NCBI GenBank assembly: GCA_030272155.1
Contig: CP126198.1
Span: forward strand, 5,802,501-5,866,500
From: Tetradesmus obliquus
Lineage: Eukaryota > Chlorophyta > Chlorophyceae > Sphaeropleales > Scenedesmaceae
Length of the DNA: 64,000 nucleotides
Direction of reading: 5' to 3'
This document shows positions 47,642 to 58,869 of the stretch, one piece after another; position 1 is the stretch's first letter, and every line of letters begins with the position of its first letter. Under the pieces are notes generated by a model that had not been told where the DNA came from, searched no databases, and saw nothing but the letters and a program-made list of their open reading frames with translations. The position numbers were made by a program, and so were the translations under genes.

Positions 47642-49967
47642 CCTTTTGTGGCTTGCACCCGTTGGCGGTAGGGCACCTGGTGAGTGCGCTGCTTGTGCAT
47701 TTTGGCGGCGGGGCGGCGCCGAGATATGTTAGACGTCACGATTTCTACACATTGGAAGCAGGCACGCCTGCTAGAGCCCATGCTCTTCCGTGCGTAAATC
47801 AAAGGACGGCGCCAACACAAGGCAATGCATGCACCCGTTGGCGGTGGGGCATCAGGTGAGCATGATTGCTTTTGCTGTCGCTGGCAACTGAATGCATGCA
47901 CCTCAGCACATGTTGTTGGGCATCACTTCATGCAAGCGGCTGATGAAAGTGCGCGTGAGCCATGAAGCTGCACTGTGGGGACTATGCGAAGACTTAGAAG
48001 GAGAAGCCTTTGGGCCCAGCTTAGCTTGAAATGCGCAGTTACGCATCCACTGTATTCCTTGGGACTTGGTGGGTGTCTATTTCATTCTTAAACAGCTCCC
48101 TGCTGCAAAGCGCAACATTGACTTGCAGTACAGCTGTACTGCAGTACGACACATCCTCAGAGCTGAAACCTGGTGCCATGCACGTGCTAGTGTGTAAAAG
48201 TGCACTAGCGAGTCGAAGCTCAATTTGTGGCTAGCATAGTTGCCAATGCCAACCACCGAGGCTACTCCCTTCTCATCAGAGAAGATGCATGCTGGACATA
48301 TGTTCAGCCACATCTATGCAATGTCAACAAGGAGCAACAAGAGCCCCAACAGGAGGGAACAACACTAATCATCCTCAGCACAACATAAGAAATTGAGGAA
48401 GCACCGCGCAGGAGTAAATGAACTCACTCTACTGCCTTGGCAGTTACAACAGCAGAAACATTCGACCCAGCTGCAGCATCTGCATTTGACACTGCACCAA
48501 ACATTGACGCGGACACAGTGGCCGACAGCGCGAGCAAAGCACAGGACTGCTGCACCAAACTAACCAAAGCCGTGCTGCCAGGATGCAAGGAAGCAACAGC
48601 CACGCGCGCCAGTGGTCGGCCAACTGCGCAGCCGCCAACCCCGCTTGCATCACAAACGACTACTGCGCAGCGGTACAGCCAGCACAGCTGTACATCATTG
48701 TCGCAACGTGGCGATCAGACCGAACAGTTTGCCGCCAGCCACTCACACACCTGTGTCAGCAGGTCCCAGCAAATGCAATTTGCAAAAACCCAGCATTAAA
48801 CCCTGTGCCTTTCCTGCAGTCAGGCCAAGCTGCCGCCTAGCTACGCGCCCCCACACTGGCCCGCGAGGCGCACTTGACGTCACACTGTTGCCCTCCAACA
48901 CAAACGGCCACACACCTGTCCGCCCCATTTTTCATGCAGGGGTTTCAAACGTGCGTCTGCTACGCAACAGTCCTGACCACCACGAGCAACAAGCAACTCC
49001 CTGCTCTTTGGCAACCGACTCACCGCAGACAAAACGTTGAGGACAGATGCACCAAGCTTCACGTCACCTTGATACCCTGATGCCACAACGTGCAGGATGT
49101 GCAGTGACTTTTGCAACCCTGTGAACTGCAGACATGCAGCCCCCAGCCAATGTGGCAGCCACAGCGCAGCAGCATGCCCCACCTTAAAAATGGTATGTGA
49201 CATCATCGTAACATTAGAAGTGCTATGGTTGTGATCATGAACCACGTGGCCAGTGAACAGCAAGCATACAATGTTTCATGCGCCTGTTCTGCTGGTCTCA
49301 GCGCAACATGTGCACGCGCCCCTAATGTCAGCACCTAGCAGTGCATGCGCAGCGCAATGTGTGACGGATGGCAGGCCACTTGCGGCCACCCCACACATGG
49401 ACTCAAGGCCGTGTCAGCTGCTGATGACATTGTCATAACAGGCTGCCAACTTCAACCCTCTGCAAGCTCACACTAGAGTGCCACAGTATGTGATGGCCTC
49501 TGGAATGGAAAGGAAATTTCTGTAAGCCTTGTAAGTACATCAACACCAAGCCCAACATTGAAATGCCCAACGCACGCAGTGCTGCTGCTGCCGCCATAGC
49601 GCTGCCGTTGCCACGTCTCCAGCAGTGTAACCTAACAGTGCAGTGCAAACGCGTTTTACCTTTGACAGTGAAAGCAACCAATCAAACACGTATGCCAATT
49701 TAGATGTCAGCACTTCCCGAAATCTTGTGCATGGCTCAACAGCACCACACACTTGACTGAGTGAGCTGCATCACCAAGTGACCCGCCTGCCACCCCTGAC
49801 CACACACGCCACGTCGCGCCTGGGCCAGCCACGTCAAACCATATACGCAACAGCTGCTGCACCATGCGCCTAGCATGCCCCCAGCTGCCTCGCCCGGCCG
49901 CTGCCGGCGCCCTGGCCCGGCCGCGCATTGCGCCTCAAGTCGGAGCCAGGCCGCCGGAGCTGCCGGC

Positions 49968-52900
49968 TCAGGTCGCTGCGCAGATCTGTATGGGCTGCAG
50001 GTACATGGGGTAGGCCGCCACTGCCGCCGTCGCCAGCTGGCGCACGTCCAGCACATTCAGCCAGTGCCAGCTCAGGCTGCGCCCCAGCAGCCGGCACTGC
50101 CCCACGGCAGCCTCGTAGCGCCTCAGCAGCCCAGCCAGCTGCTCAGCCTCCTCAAGGCTCAGCCCGGCAGCAGCAGCAGCAGCAGACCCGTCGCAGCAGC
50201 AGCAACAGCGCCCCGCAGCGCCTGCTGCGGTTCCGCTGGAAGCTGCTGCAGTGTGGGCTGTGTGGGCAGGAGGTGCGATTGCTGCTGCTGTTGCTGTTGT
50301 GTCTGTTGCTGGGAGGGGTTGGGTGGGTGGATGCTGTGCATGGCAGGCGCAGGCGCTGCCCTTGGTGAGCAGCGCGGACATCTGCCGCGCCAGCGGCTGC
50401 AGCCGGGCGATGAGCGCAGCGCGCCGCGTGGTGTACACCTGGCGGCGGCGCAAGTCGCAGGCGGGAGCAGCACAGGCAGCAACGTCAGCGCAGGGCCCCT
50501 GGACAGCACAACCACACACCACAACATCAGCCAGGCGCATCCGGCAGGAGCCAGCCATTGCATGGTGCACGCTGCGGGGCTGGTGGGGCCTCAGAGGCTG
50601 CTTGGCTGCTGCTGCTGCTGCTTCTGCTGCTGGCTGAGCACCATGACAATGCCACAATCAGTACACGCAAGCACAGGCGAGGCTGTGGCGGCCACACACC
50701 CAGCCGCTGCCGCCCACCTGGAAAGCGCTGCGCAGCTGCTGCCGCTGCTCAGGGGAGAGCGGCAGCGCTGCTGCCACCTGGCGGAAGTGGTCGGGCGAGG
50801 CCACCGCGGGCCTGCCCGTGTTACAGTTGACCTGCGCGTGCATGCGTGCATGCAGTACAGCGCTGAGTCAAAGGCCCAGTGCATGACAACAGCGCCACCT
50901 GCAGCATGCAGTTGAAGGCAACCTGCTGTCTGTGCAGCACTGCGCAGCCGATCTGCAGAGCTGCTGCTGTGTAAGGCAAGGCTCTGGGCAAGGCTCTGGA
51001 TGGTTCTGGCAGCGCGCGCTGTGGCTGCTCATTGGCAGGCGCGATGCATCACAGCAGCGCCGCCTGCAGCATGCAAATGCAGGCGGCCTACAGTCTGTGC
51101 AGCATCGCTCGATCCCCGTTGCAGGGCTGCTGCAGTCACGCGCCGAGGCTTGCTGCCACCAGCTACGTCGCCGTCTCACCAGTGACAGCTGCACATGAAG
51201 CGCCCTGCTGTCTGTGCAGCATGGCACCACCTGGTTTGCTGTCTGTGCAGCATGGCACCACCTGGTTGGCCGAGCTGCTGCAGGAAAGCGGCAAGTCTCG
51301 CTGCCGTGTTCTGCCGCCTCACCAGTGACAGTTGCAGCACCAGCTTGGCAGTGCTGTTTGTCACAACAGCGCCACTTGCAGCATGCACTTCAAGGCAAAC
51401 TGCTGTCTGTGCAGCAAAGCAGAGCTGGCTTGCCGAGCTGCCACAGTTCAACGCCAGGGGCTGCTGCCATGTTCAGCGTCCTCACCAGTGACAGCTGCAG
51501 CACCAGTTTGTCAGCCGCGGCGAAGAGCAGCATGTGTGTGGTGACCACCTGGGCCACCACTGCCTCAAGGCTGTCAGCCAGGCCGCGATTGCCCGGGTGC
51601 GCCAGCAGGAAGGCCGCGCGCATGATGCGCCCACGGTACAGCGCCAGCACCTCACCCATGCTCGCGCGCCTGCAATTTGTAACAGCAAGTGTTTTTGTGA
51701 CTGGCTACGGCTACTTCGCTGTAGTGACGTTATATAATGTCCCGAGGTTCCTGCTGTTGGTGTATGCAACAATCGGTCTCTCTGGCACAGCGCCAGCACC
51801 TCACCCAGGCTGGCACGCCTGCAAATTATAACAGCAAGTGTTTTTGACTGACTACGGCTACTTAGCTGTAGGACGTTGTAAAATGCCTCAACGTTCCTGC
51901 TGTTTGTGTATGCAACAATCGGTCTCTCTGGCACAGCGCCAGCACCTCACCCAGGCTGGCACGCCTGCAAATTATAATAGCAAGTGTTTTTGACTGACTA
52001 TGGCTACTTAGCTGTAGGACGTTGTAAAATGCCTCAACGTTCCTGCTGTTTGTGTATGCAACAATCGGTCTCTCTGGCACAGCGCCAGCACCTCACCCAG
52101 GCTGGCACGCCTGCAAATTATAACAGCAAGTGTTTTTGACTGACTACGGCTACTTAGCTGTAGGACGTTGTAAAATGCCTCAACGTTCCTGCTGTTTGTG
52201 TATGCAACAATCGGTCTCTCTGGCACAGCGCCAGCACCTCACCCAGGCTAGCGCGCCTGCGGTGTGTGCCGGCAGCAGCAGTAGAAGCAGTGCGTATTGC
52301 GGCAGGTGATGAGACACATCGGCAGCGGTATGCTGCATTAGTTGCTAGCAGACGTTCATTCTTTTGCTGCACACTGCGCCAGCACCTCGTCCAGGCCGGC
52401 ACGCCTGCGGGATGCAGAAATGCAGGCGCATTTCAGCAGTGCTTCCACGGTGCAGGCACCAGGGTCACTTTTGCGTCGTCGGCGGATGCACGTGGGCAGC
52501 GTGCTGTGCTGACAGCCAACACAACTCCGGGGCGCTGCTGCGCGCATTGCTGTGCAGTGCCCAAGTGTGGGACACACTGGGCATGCCGGCTGCATTGTAC
52601 TGAGGTACAACCTGTTGCTCCATTTCCCAAGCAACATGACTTGCAGGGCCATGCCATCAGCGCAACCAGTTGAGCAGCTGTCGTTGTCACTCAGGCGCCG
52701 CACAGCATAGCTGCTGTCACCGCCCCAAGCAGCAAGTGCGAGCGCAACTCCCTGCTGTGGCTGCTGCCGCCCCCGGCCTGCGGCCACCCCTTGCAACCGC
52801 TGCCCCCCCCCCCCCCCTCCCCCTGCTGCAGCCCCGGCCATGAGCCCAGCCCGCCACCACCCACCTTGCCCACGCAATGTTCTCAGCAGTCAGCGCGGCG

Positions 52901-53217
52901 CGCAGGCAGGCCGTGCTGCGCAGCTCACCGCGGCAGCCAGCACCGCCGCTGCTGCCTGCCTGGCCTGCTGCCCGGCCTTTGCCCAGCAGCAGCAGCGCGT
53001 GCTGTATGCGCAGGTCGTTGATGGCTGACTGGCTCAGTGCATCGAGCACTGCCTCCTCCCTGGTGGAGCAGTCTGAGGTGTCGGGGCCCGCCAGGGGCTG
53101 GCTGCCCGGCACCTCCTGGTGCTGCTGCTGCTGCTGCTGCTGCTGGGCTAGCAGTGCCACGATGTCATGCACGAACTCGCCCTGCTCCTGGATGTGGGTG
53201 TACAGCGCCTCTTCCCT

Positions 53218-53280
<63 letters not shown>

Positions 53281-53722
53281 TGATCACTGCCAGTGTCAGC
53301 ACTGTCAACGGGAGGCCTGGGCAGCATGCACTGTGCTGTACTGAGCTCTTAGAACAGCACTGTGCTGTGCTCAGCTGCACTGTGCTGTGCTCAGCTGTTT
53401 AGCCCAGCAGCCTGTCAACGGCTCAGCTGCAGGGGCAGCATTGGTCGTGCAGGGCTTCTGTGATACTCTGACGTGCAGCTACGTGGTCAGGTGTGGCAGA
53501 AGTACATCGGGCCCTCCTGCCAACTCACCTCTCCCGCAGCTGCTGCTGCTCTGACAACAATCGCCCGGCCTGGCTTGTCAGCGAGCTAATCTTCGCCTGC
53601 AGCACCGCCAGCTGTTTGGGGTAGCCCCGCAGGCGCCTCCCGCTGTGCTTCTTCTCCCCGGCCCTTGCTGCAGGCTGAGCTTCGCCATCCGTCTCGCTGC
53701 CGGAGCGACTAGCGTATGGCAT
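49968..53722 (-). CDS. Coiled-coil protein, possibly a degenerate bZIP-type regulator
   Basis: Five exons join in phase into 437 residues: 53529-53722, 52865-53215, 51486-51669, 50718-50831 and 49968-50438. The N-terminus is basic (KKHSGRRLRGYPKQL). It runs into a heptad-rich coiled coil (AVLQAKISSLTSQAGRLLSE) that continues across the first intron. The middle has a helical part (IMRAAFLLAHPGNRGLADSL). Later come FRQVAAALPLSPEQRQQLRS and TTRRAALIARLQPLARQMS, then another helical segment with SLSWHWLNVLDVRQLATAAV. The LSPEQRQQL block is reminiscent of C-terminal regions of some volvocine bZIP proteins, but the canonical N-x7-R basic motif is not seen, so the family is left open. Both ends of exon 3 are multiplied in tandem arrays. 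An AT-rich TATA-like block lies 30-50 bases upstream of the start codon. Confidence 0.6.
51172..51500 (-). repeat. Three tandem copies of the exon 3 end and donor
   Basis: CTCACCAGTGACAGCTGCA, the reverse complement of the exon end and its GTGAG donor, begins at 51481 in the real exon and recurs at 51318 and 51175. Related blocks containing CTGTCTGTGCAGCA extend the array leftward to about 50890. Confidence 0.85.
51640..52420 (-). repeat. 146-bp minisatellite built from an acceptor plus exon start, six copies
   Basis: CAGCGCCAGCACCTCACCCA, the reverse complement of the exon 3 start region, begins at 51640 (real exon), 51788, 51934, 52080 and 52226, with a diverged sixth copy near 52375. Successive periods are 148, 146, 146, 146 and about 148-149 bp. 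The three middle units are almost identical. Each unit holds acceptor-like sequence and about 30 bases of exon (coding LGEVLALC), all inside intron 2. Confidence 0.95.
53221..53276. repeat. CAG tract, CTG on the coding strand, at an intron end
   Basis: About 18 CAG units on the + strand, immediately upstream of the exon 2 acceptor of the coiled-coil gene. On the coding strand this is a CTG tract ending in the CAG acceptor. Confidence 0.9.
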
Positions 53723-53747
53723 GCAGCAGTCTGTCGTACTACTTCAG

Positions 53748-53775
53748 TAACTATAAAAAATAAATATATACATAT
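53748..53775 (-). promoter_or_regulatory. TATA-like AT-rich block
   Basis: The minus strand reads ATATGTATATATTTATTTTT just upstream of the coiled-coil gene start at 53722. It is an isolated AT block in GC-rich DNA and a plausible TATA region. Confidence 0.45.
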
Positions 53776-55875
53776 GGCAATGGCTATGTATAAGGGCCCA
53801 GCCCGTGTCACCCAAAGCAGCTGATGACCCTGCAAGCAGGCTATGCTACTGCACAGGGAGCTACAGCAGGCGCCAGCACTGGTGCTCTACGCAGTCAGCC
53901 GTGCGATTATGCCAGCAGACATCGATGCTAAACTGAGGTGCCTGCAAGCAGTCACTACCTAAAAAGCCTGGCCGGCTTGACAGTGTTATGGGATTGGCGT
54001 GTCACACTGTCATGTTGTTACAACTTCAGCCCCAGGGGCCCCTGGCTGTTGCAACTTGCAAAGCCGCTTCCAAATCTGGATTGTTGATGATGATGGGGAA
54101 TGGGCCGACAAAGCAGATAACGCCGCAGATACTTGGTGGTTTCAAAAGCGCGAGTCGCTCAACTTGCCCCTAGGGGCCTCTTCCCCCCTGCTGGGTGCGG
54201 CTCTGAGTCATGGGCAATCCTGCTGCTTTGTGATCTTCGTGTTGCAGCATACACGCCATAACAAGCTGCAACTGATTCGATTGTCACACATTGCAACTGA
54301 TTCAACCAAGGGTCATGCTGCCAGCAGCACGTTCTCTCATGCTGTGCACGAGCTTCCCGCCACTGGCAGAGCTGACCTCAGCTCAGAGGCCAACATGTGC
54401 AGAGGGGACACGCAGCCCACCGTGAGCTGCTGCAAACTGCGCAGAACATCGACAACGAATGACACATTTGCCAAGATGCTGGAATATGTCGCATCTGCCA
54501 AGGTACATAACTGAAAATACCAGCTGCAGCAGATATTTTCAAGCATCGCACCAGCCTCAGGCAGCAGGCTGCTGCAGCTCATGATGACCAGCCGCTGGCG
54601 ACAGCTGGGCTAGCCCAGCAAGTGAGCCACCAAAGGGCCATGGCCAGTCCTTGTCTGAGCATTCAAGTATCGTGAGCACCACTAATTTTGTCATTTTACT
54701 CATGAGATCCAGTGAATTGAACAACACCCACACCCCTGCAACGCGTTTGCAACATCTGCGGCAGTTGCTGACAGCATTGCAAGAAGCGACACTGTGTCAG
54801 CTGCTTCTGCTTCCACAAGCCAACTGCTCCAAGGTACGCAAGTCCAGTATTCTAGATACATATAGGTCCACTGCTCAAATGTGGAATGAAGCTCTCTGTC
54901 AACAGCGGTACACAGCTGACGCCAGCTGGCAGTGCAATGCATACTGCAGCATATGGCAGTAAGTGAACGCTGCGCCCCATGCAGATCAATGCAGTGGTGC
55001 TGAAGTTCATGGTATGCTATCCCCCATGGGGATGAAGCAGGGGATCGCAGCTTCTTGGTAGCACGGGTGATGCTTTGAAACTCATGCAAGGCTAAAAAAC
55101 ACTCATGCAAGGCTCAAACTCAAACTCATGCAAGGCTGGCATGACGCAAGTGCTGCAAGAGAACGGCGTCATCCGATACCGGGTGAAGTTTGCTGAACAA
55201 AACACTGCAATCAGTGAGGCATAATCAACGTTGACAGCTTTAACATCCAGAGGCAACCAGCAACTTCCAGCTGTGGCACTAGCATGAAAACCAGCCAACA
55301 AAACTCCCGGCAGGACGTCGAATGCCTGGTGCCCACCTCTGCCAAGCCCAGGCACAAAGGCTCAGTTCGCTAAGATGGGTTAACCCCAGCATGTGCAACC
55401 CCAGTATGCGCAGTGTAAATGTAATCAAAAGCGTCACAACCAAACAGGAGTGAAAGGCAACAGGAGACCATGGTGCAGGCCGTCATGGGTGAGCGCGCGT
55501 GCATACAGCCACAGGATGACCTGTGCAACTGTGCACCCGGCACACAAGTTCAGAATCAAAGCACAACCACGCGCAAGTGGTGCAACTCAGCACGCCCAGC
55601 TCAGCGCAACTACCTTGTGAACCAACACAACTTTTCAAAGTGTATCTGCAGCATGTGCTTCCACCCAGTGTCCATCCAGTTGAAAGACACATGACAAGTG
55701 CTATCCAGTCATCATTCCTCGTGCGCGTATCACGTGTTGCTGCAATGCTATCGCAGAGACCAAGGCCCCACTTGACCTCTTCATGGCCATGCACGTCAGG
55801 CCGTCCCCCACCAGCCCAGCTGTGGGCTGCTGATCAGGCCTCTGGCGAGCCGGCTGCTGTGCATGCCTTTCCCTG
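53776..55875. other. Intergenic
   Basis: No exon set recognised. The longest + frame (53999-54514) has no family similarity I can see. A small direct repeat, CTCATGCAAGGCT, occurs three times between 55081 and 55137. The right end should hold the 3' UTR of the large secreted protein gene. Confidence 0.45.
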
Positions 55876-58810
55876 CTAGGGCAGCGGGCTGCACTTGAGG
55901 GGGCCGCCTGGCGCCACCCTGCAGTCAGGCCTCCAGCACAGGCAGCCGCTTGGGAAGACAGCTGCAGCAGCAGCAGCAGCAGCAGCACGTAAACAACCGG
56001 CTGCGTTGAAACGGCAGCGAGCCACACTTGAAGTGTATCATAGCAGGCATGGCCAGCAGCTGTATGGCATAGCGAGCTGTCAGGCGGCATGCCCAAGGAC
56101 GGGCCCTGCGCTGTGCACACTTGTCTCGCAGCGGCCATGGATGCCACAAAGCACGGAGTATTGGTGAGCAGATGTTTTCATGTACTCCCCCAATGGTATA
56201 CTGATACCAACCGGCTTGAGCACAATTTGCAGCCAGCGGCTAGCGGGAGGCTCAGCAGCACAAGCCCACATGCCCCTTGCAGGTGCGGCAGCTGCAGCTG
56301 CTGCCAGCAACTGCCCAACAGGGCACTGCACCGCCCAAGCGCATCCACGCAAGCTGTAAATGCAACTGCACCATCTCGAAAATGCGTTCATGTATGGCGC
56401 AGCCGCACCTGAGTGTGGCACCACCACCTCCGTGTCGCTGCCCTGCAGGCGCCGAATGTCGTCCAGGAACGCGTCGGTGCTGCCATCACGCAGGCTGCCC
56501 AGCTGCTGCAGCACTGCCGGCCAGCCAGGCGACGCCTCCCCTGCAGGTGCAGCGCAGCACAGCACACAGCTGTCACCACAACATGTCAAATAAAACCTGT
56601 CAAGAAGCACGCATGCCCCGTGAGGGTTGAACAGGGTGCACGGTGTTGGTGGTTGCTTCAACAGCTGAACAGTGCTGGTCAAGCAGGCATGTTGCCGAAT
56701 CTTAAACAGACTGCACACAGCTGCATGTGGTGATTCAGGACCCTTGGTGGCCCAGCATGCTCACCGGTGAGGAAGTATGCGCTGCCCACATCAGCAAGGA
56801 TGGCGCCATACCTGCAGTCAGAGACGAACATGACGGGGCGTGTGCAGTCATTGTGGCCTTGAACTTGTGCAGATCTGGAGAACAAGAACTGCCATGGCAA
56901 AGCACATGTGTTGATGCTGGTCTCCAAGTGCAGCTGATCTTACTGGCAGGCTTAGAGCGGGCTGTACAACCTAGTGGGTATGGCCTGCGCTCCAATTCTG
57001 TATAAACAGCCTCCAGCCCGAGCACTCACTTCTTCAGCGCCGTGCACACGATCCTGCCTGCGCGCGTCGTCATCTTGCCAGCAGGGCTGCAATCATACCC
57101 GGCCCTCAGCCGCAGCCGCATGCCCAGCCAGGGCGCATCAGGGGGCACCTCCTCCCTCAGCCGCACCAGGTGCGAGGCGGGGAACTGGTACGCGGGCAGC
57201 ACGATTGGCGCGGTGAAGCGCAGCGCGTGGCGGATGGCGCCTTGGCGCAGCTCTGCCAGCTTGACCAGGCCTGGTGTGATGGCCATGCCGCCTGCCTCTG
57301 CGCTGGTCCAGCCCAGGCGGCGTGTGATGGCGCGCGGGCTGCTCAGGTTGAACCTGGCGCCGCCGCTGCAGGCCCAGGGCGCTGCAGGTGAATTTGGGGA
57401 GTGCAGCAGACTGGTGGGGCAAGATGCTGAAAGATAGGGAGGGCAGTTTGCTGAGCAGAACCGCATGCATGCACAGCAGAGAAGCACTGTGCGCGTATTC
57501 CAGCTGACAGGGCAACGCTTGCAGCCTGCTGCTCATGGCTGCTACAGCCTCACCTGCCAAGCTGCTGGGTGCAATGCAGTTGGCCGCCTCCCACAGCGTG
57601 CATGTGGCATTGTCTATGGCCAGCACGTGCCTGTCGCCAGTGCAGCTGCTGGGGGGGCAGCCGGGGTAGGCGCCCTCGATGGCTGCTGCCAGGGGGAAGG
57701 GGTAGGTGCCGTTGTCTGACTCGTCTGCGTACAGGCTGAACTGGGTGCGGCGCCTGGGGTAGGCCAGGCCCTTGGCTGGGCTGGTGTCCACGTAGTTGAT
57801 GGGGATGCCTGTGGGGAAAATAGAAGAAATGCAATTCAGGAAGAAGCAGGCATAGATGCTAGGCTGGTGACTGCAGGGTGCAGCAATGTGGGAGGCATGT
57901 TGCAGGCTATGTGATCATTGAGCGTGCGCAGCCTCCTGGCAATGCCGAGCACACAGGCAGGCAGCCGGAGCGAGCAGTTGAGTGCGCTGTGGGATTGTGC
58001 TGCATACAGGCGGAGCATGCAGCCGACGGCAGCAGCAGCATGCTGCAGCACCTGCAATGCGGCTGCCCCCTCACCGTAGTAGATGTTCCTGCCGTTTTCC
58101 ACTGTGCCACCCACAAAGTCTGCCTTGAAGGCGGCGGCCTGGCCCTTGGCTGCTGCTGCCTTATTGATGGCCGCGATGATGAGCCTGCAGGGGCACCAGC
58201 AATGAACGCAAAAGCATCTTGTGCAATCTTGTCGTGGAAGAAGGCCCCGCAGGTCTACACGTGCTGGCTGCTGTGAAGGGTTTGCCAGCATCTGCCAGCA
58301 CATGTCCAGTTCCAATGGTCTCTTGCCGAGCATCCATATGGTCACAAGGCCAACAGCAGCGGCAGGCGCCATGCGCAGCAGCCAGCTCACGTTGAGTTTG
58401 GGTGCACGGCGTAGTTGGCGCCGTTCACGGGCCTGTTGATGGCGTGGGAGGCGGGGAACAGCACGCAGCTGCCGTCAGCATTCCTCAGAGGCTGCCCGGC
58501 AGGTGGCGGGGCGCCCGCCCAGCAGCTGCTGCAGGCGCTGCCGCTGCAGCCACACGTCACCTCCAGCAGCGGCCTGTATGCTGGCTCATCACTGTACTGG
58601 CTGAGCAGCAGTGCCGGGCTGCCCTTGGTGGGTGACCTGCAGCACAGCAGCAGCAGCAGCAGCAGCAGTGTGCATGGCTACGCGTGACAGCGGCATTGCA
58701 GGAGGCAGCACGGAGCTGCTGTTTGCTGTTCATGAGCTGATGCACATTTGCTCCAGTATCGACAGAGGTGCCGTGCGGCAGGAACACAACAAGCACAGCA
58801 ATGGGAACCG

Positions 58811-58869
<59 letters not shown>

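Larger units (their letters stand above)
46178..49967. other. Gene-poor stretch between convergent genes
   Basis: No exon set recognised on either strand. It holds copy C of the dispersed motif, a GT microsatellite (46501-46513), and a 55-bp tandem duplication at about 47532-47641. The right part should include the 3' UTR of the minus-strand coiled-coil gene. Confidence 0.45.

Noticed and set aside
48437-48799. 120-residue plus-strand frame
   Set aside because: It has no ATG at its start and no similarity; likely chance in Thr/Ser/Ala-rich sequence.
51640-52420. Transposon or integrated-element origin for the array
   Set aside because: No transposase, terminal repeats or target duplications; the unit contains the host exon start.
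53999-54514. 171-residue plus-strand frame
   Set aside because: Reasonable length and some acidic/aromatic blocks, but no neighbours, splice partners or recognisable motif; kept as intergenic.
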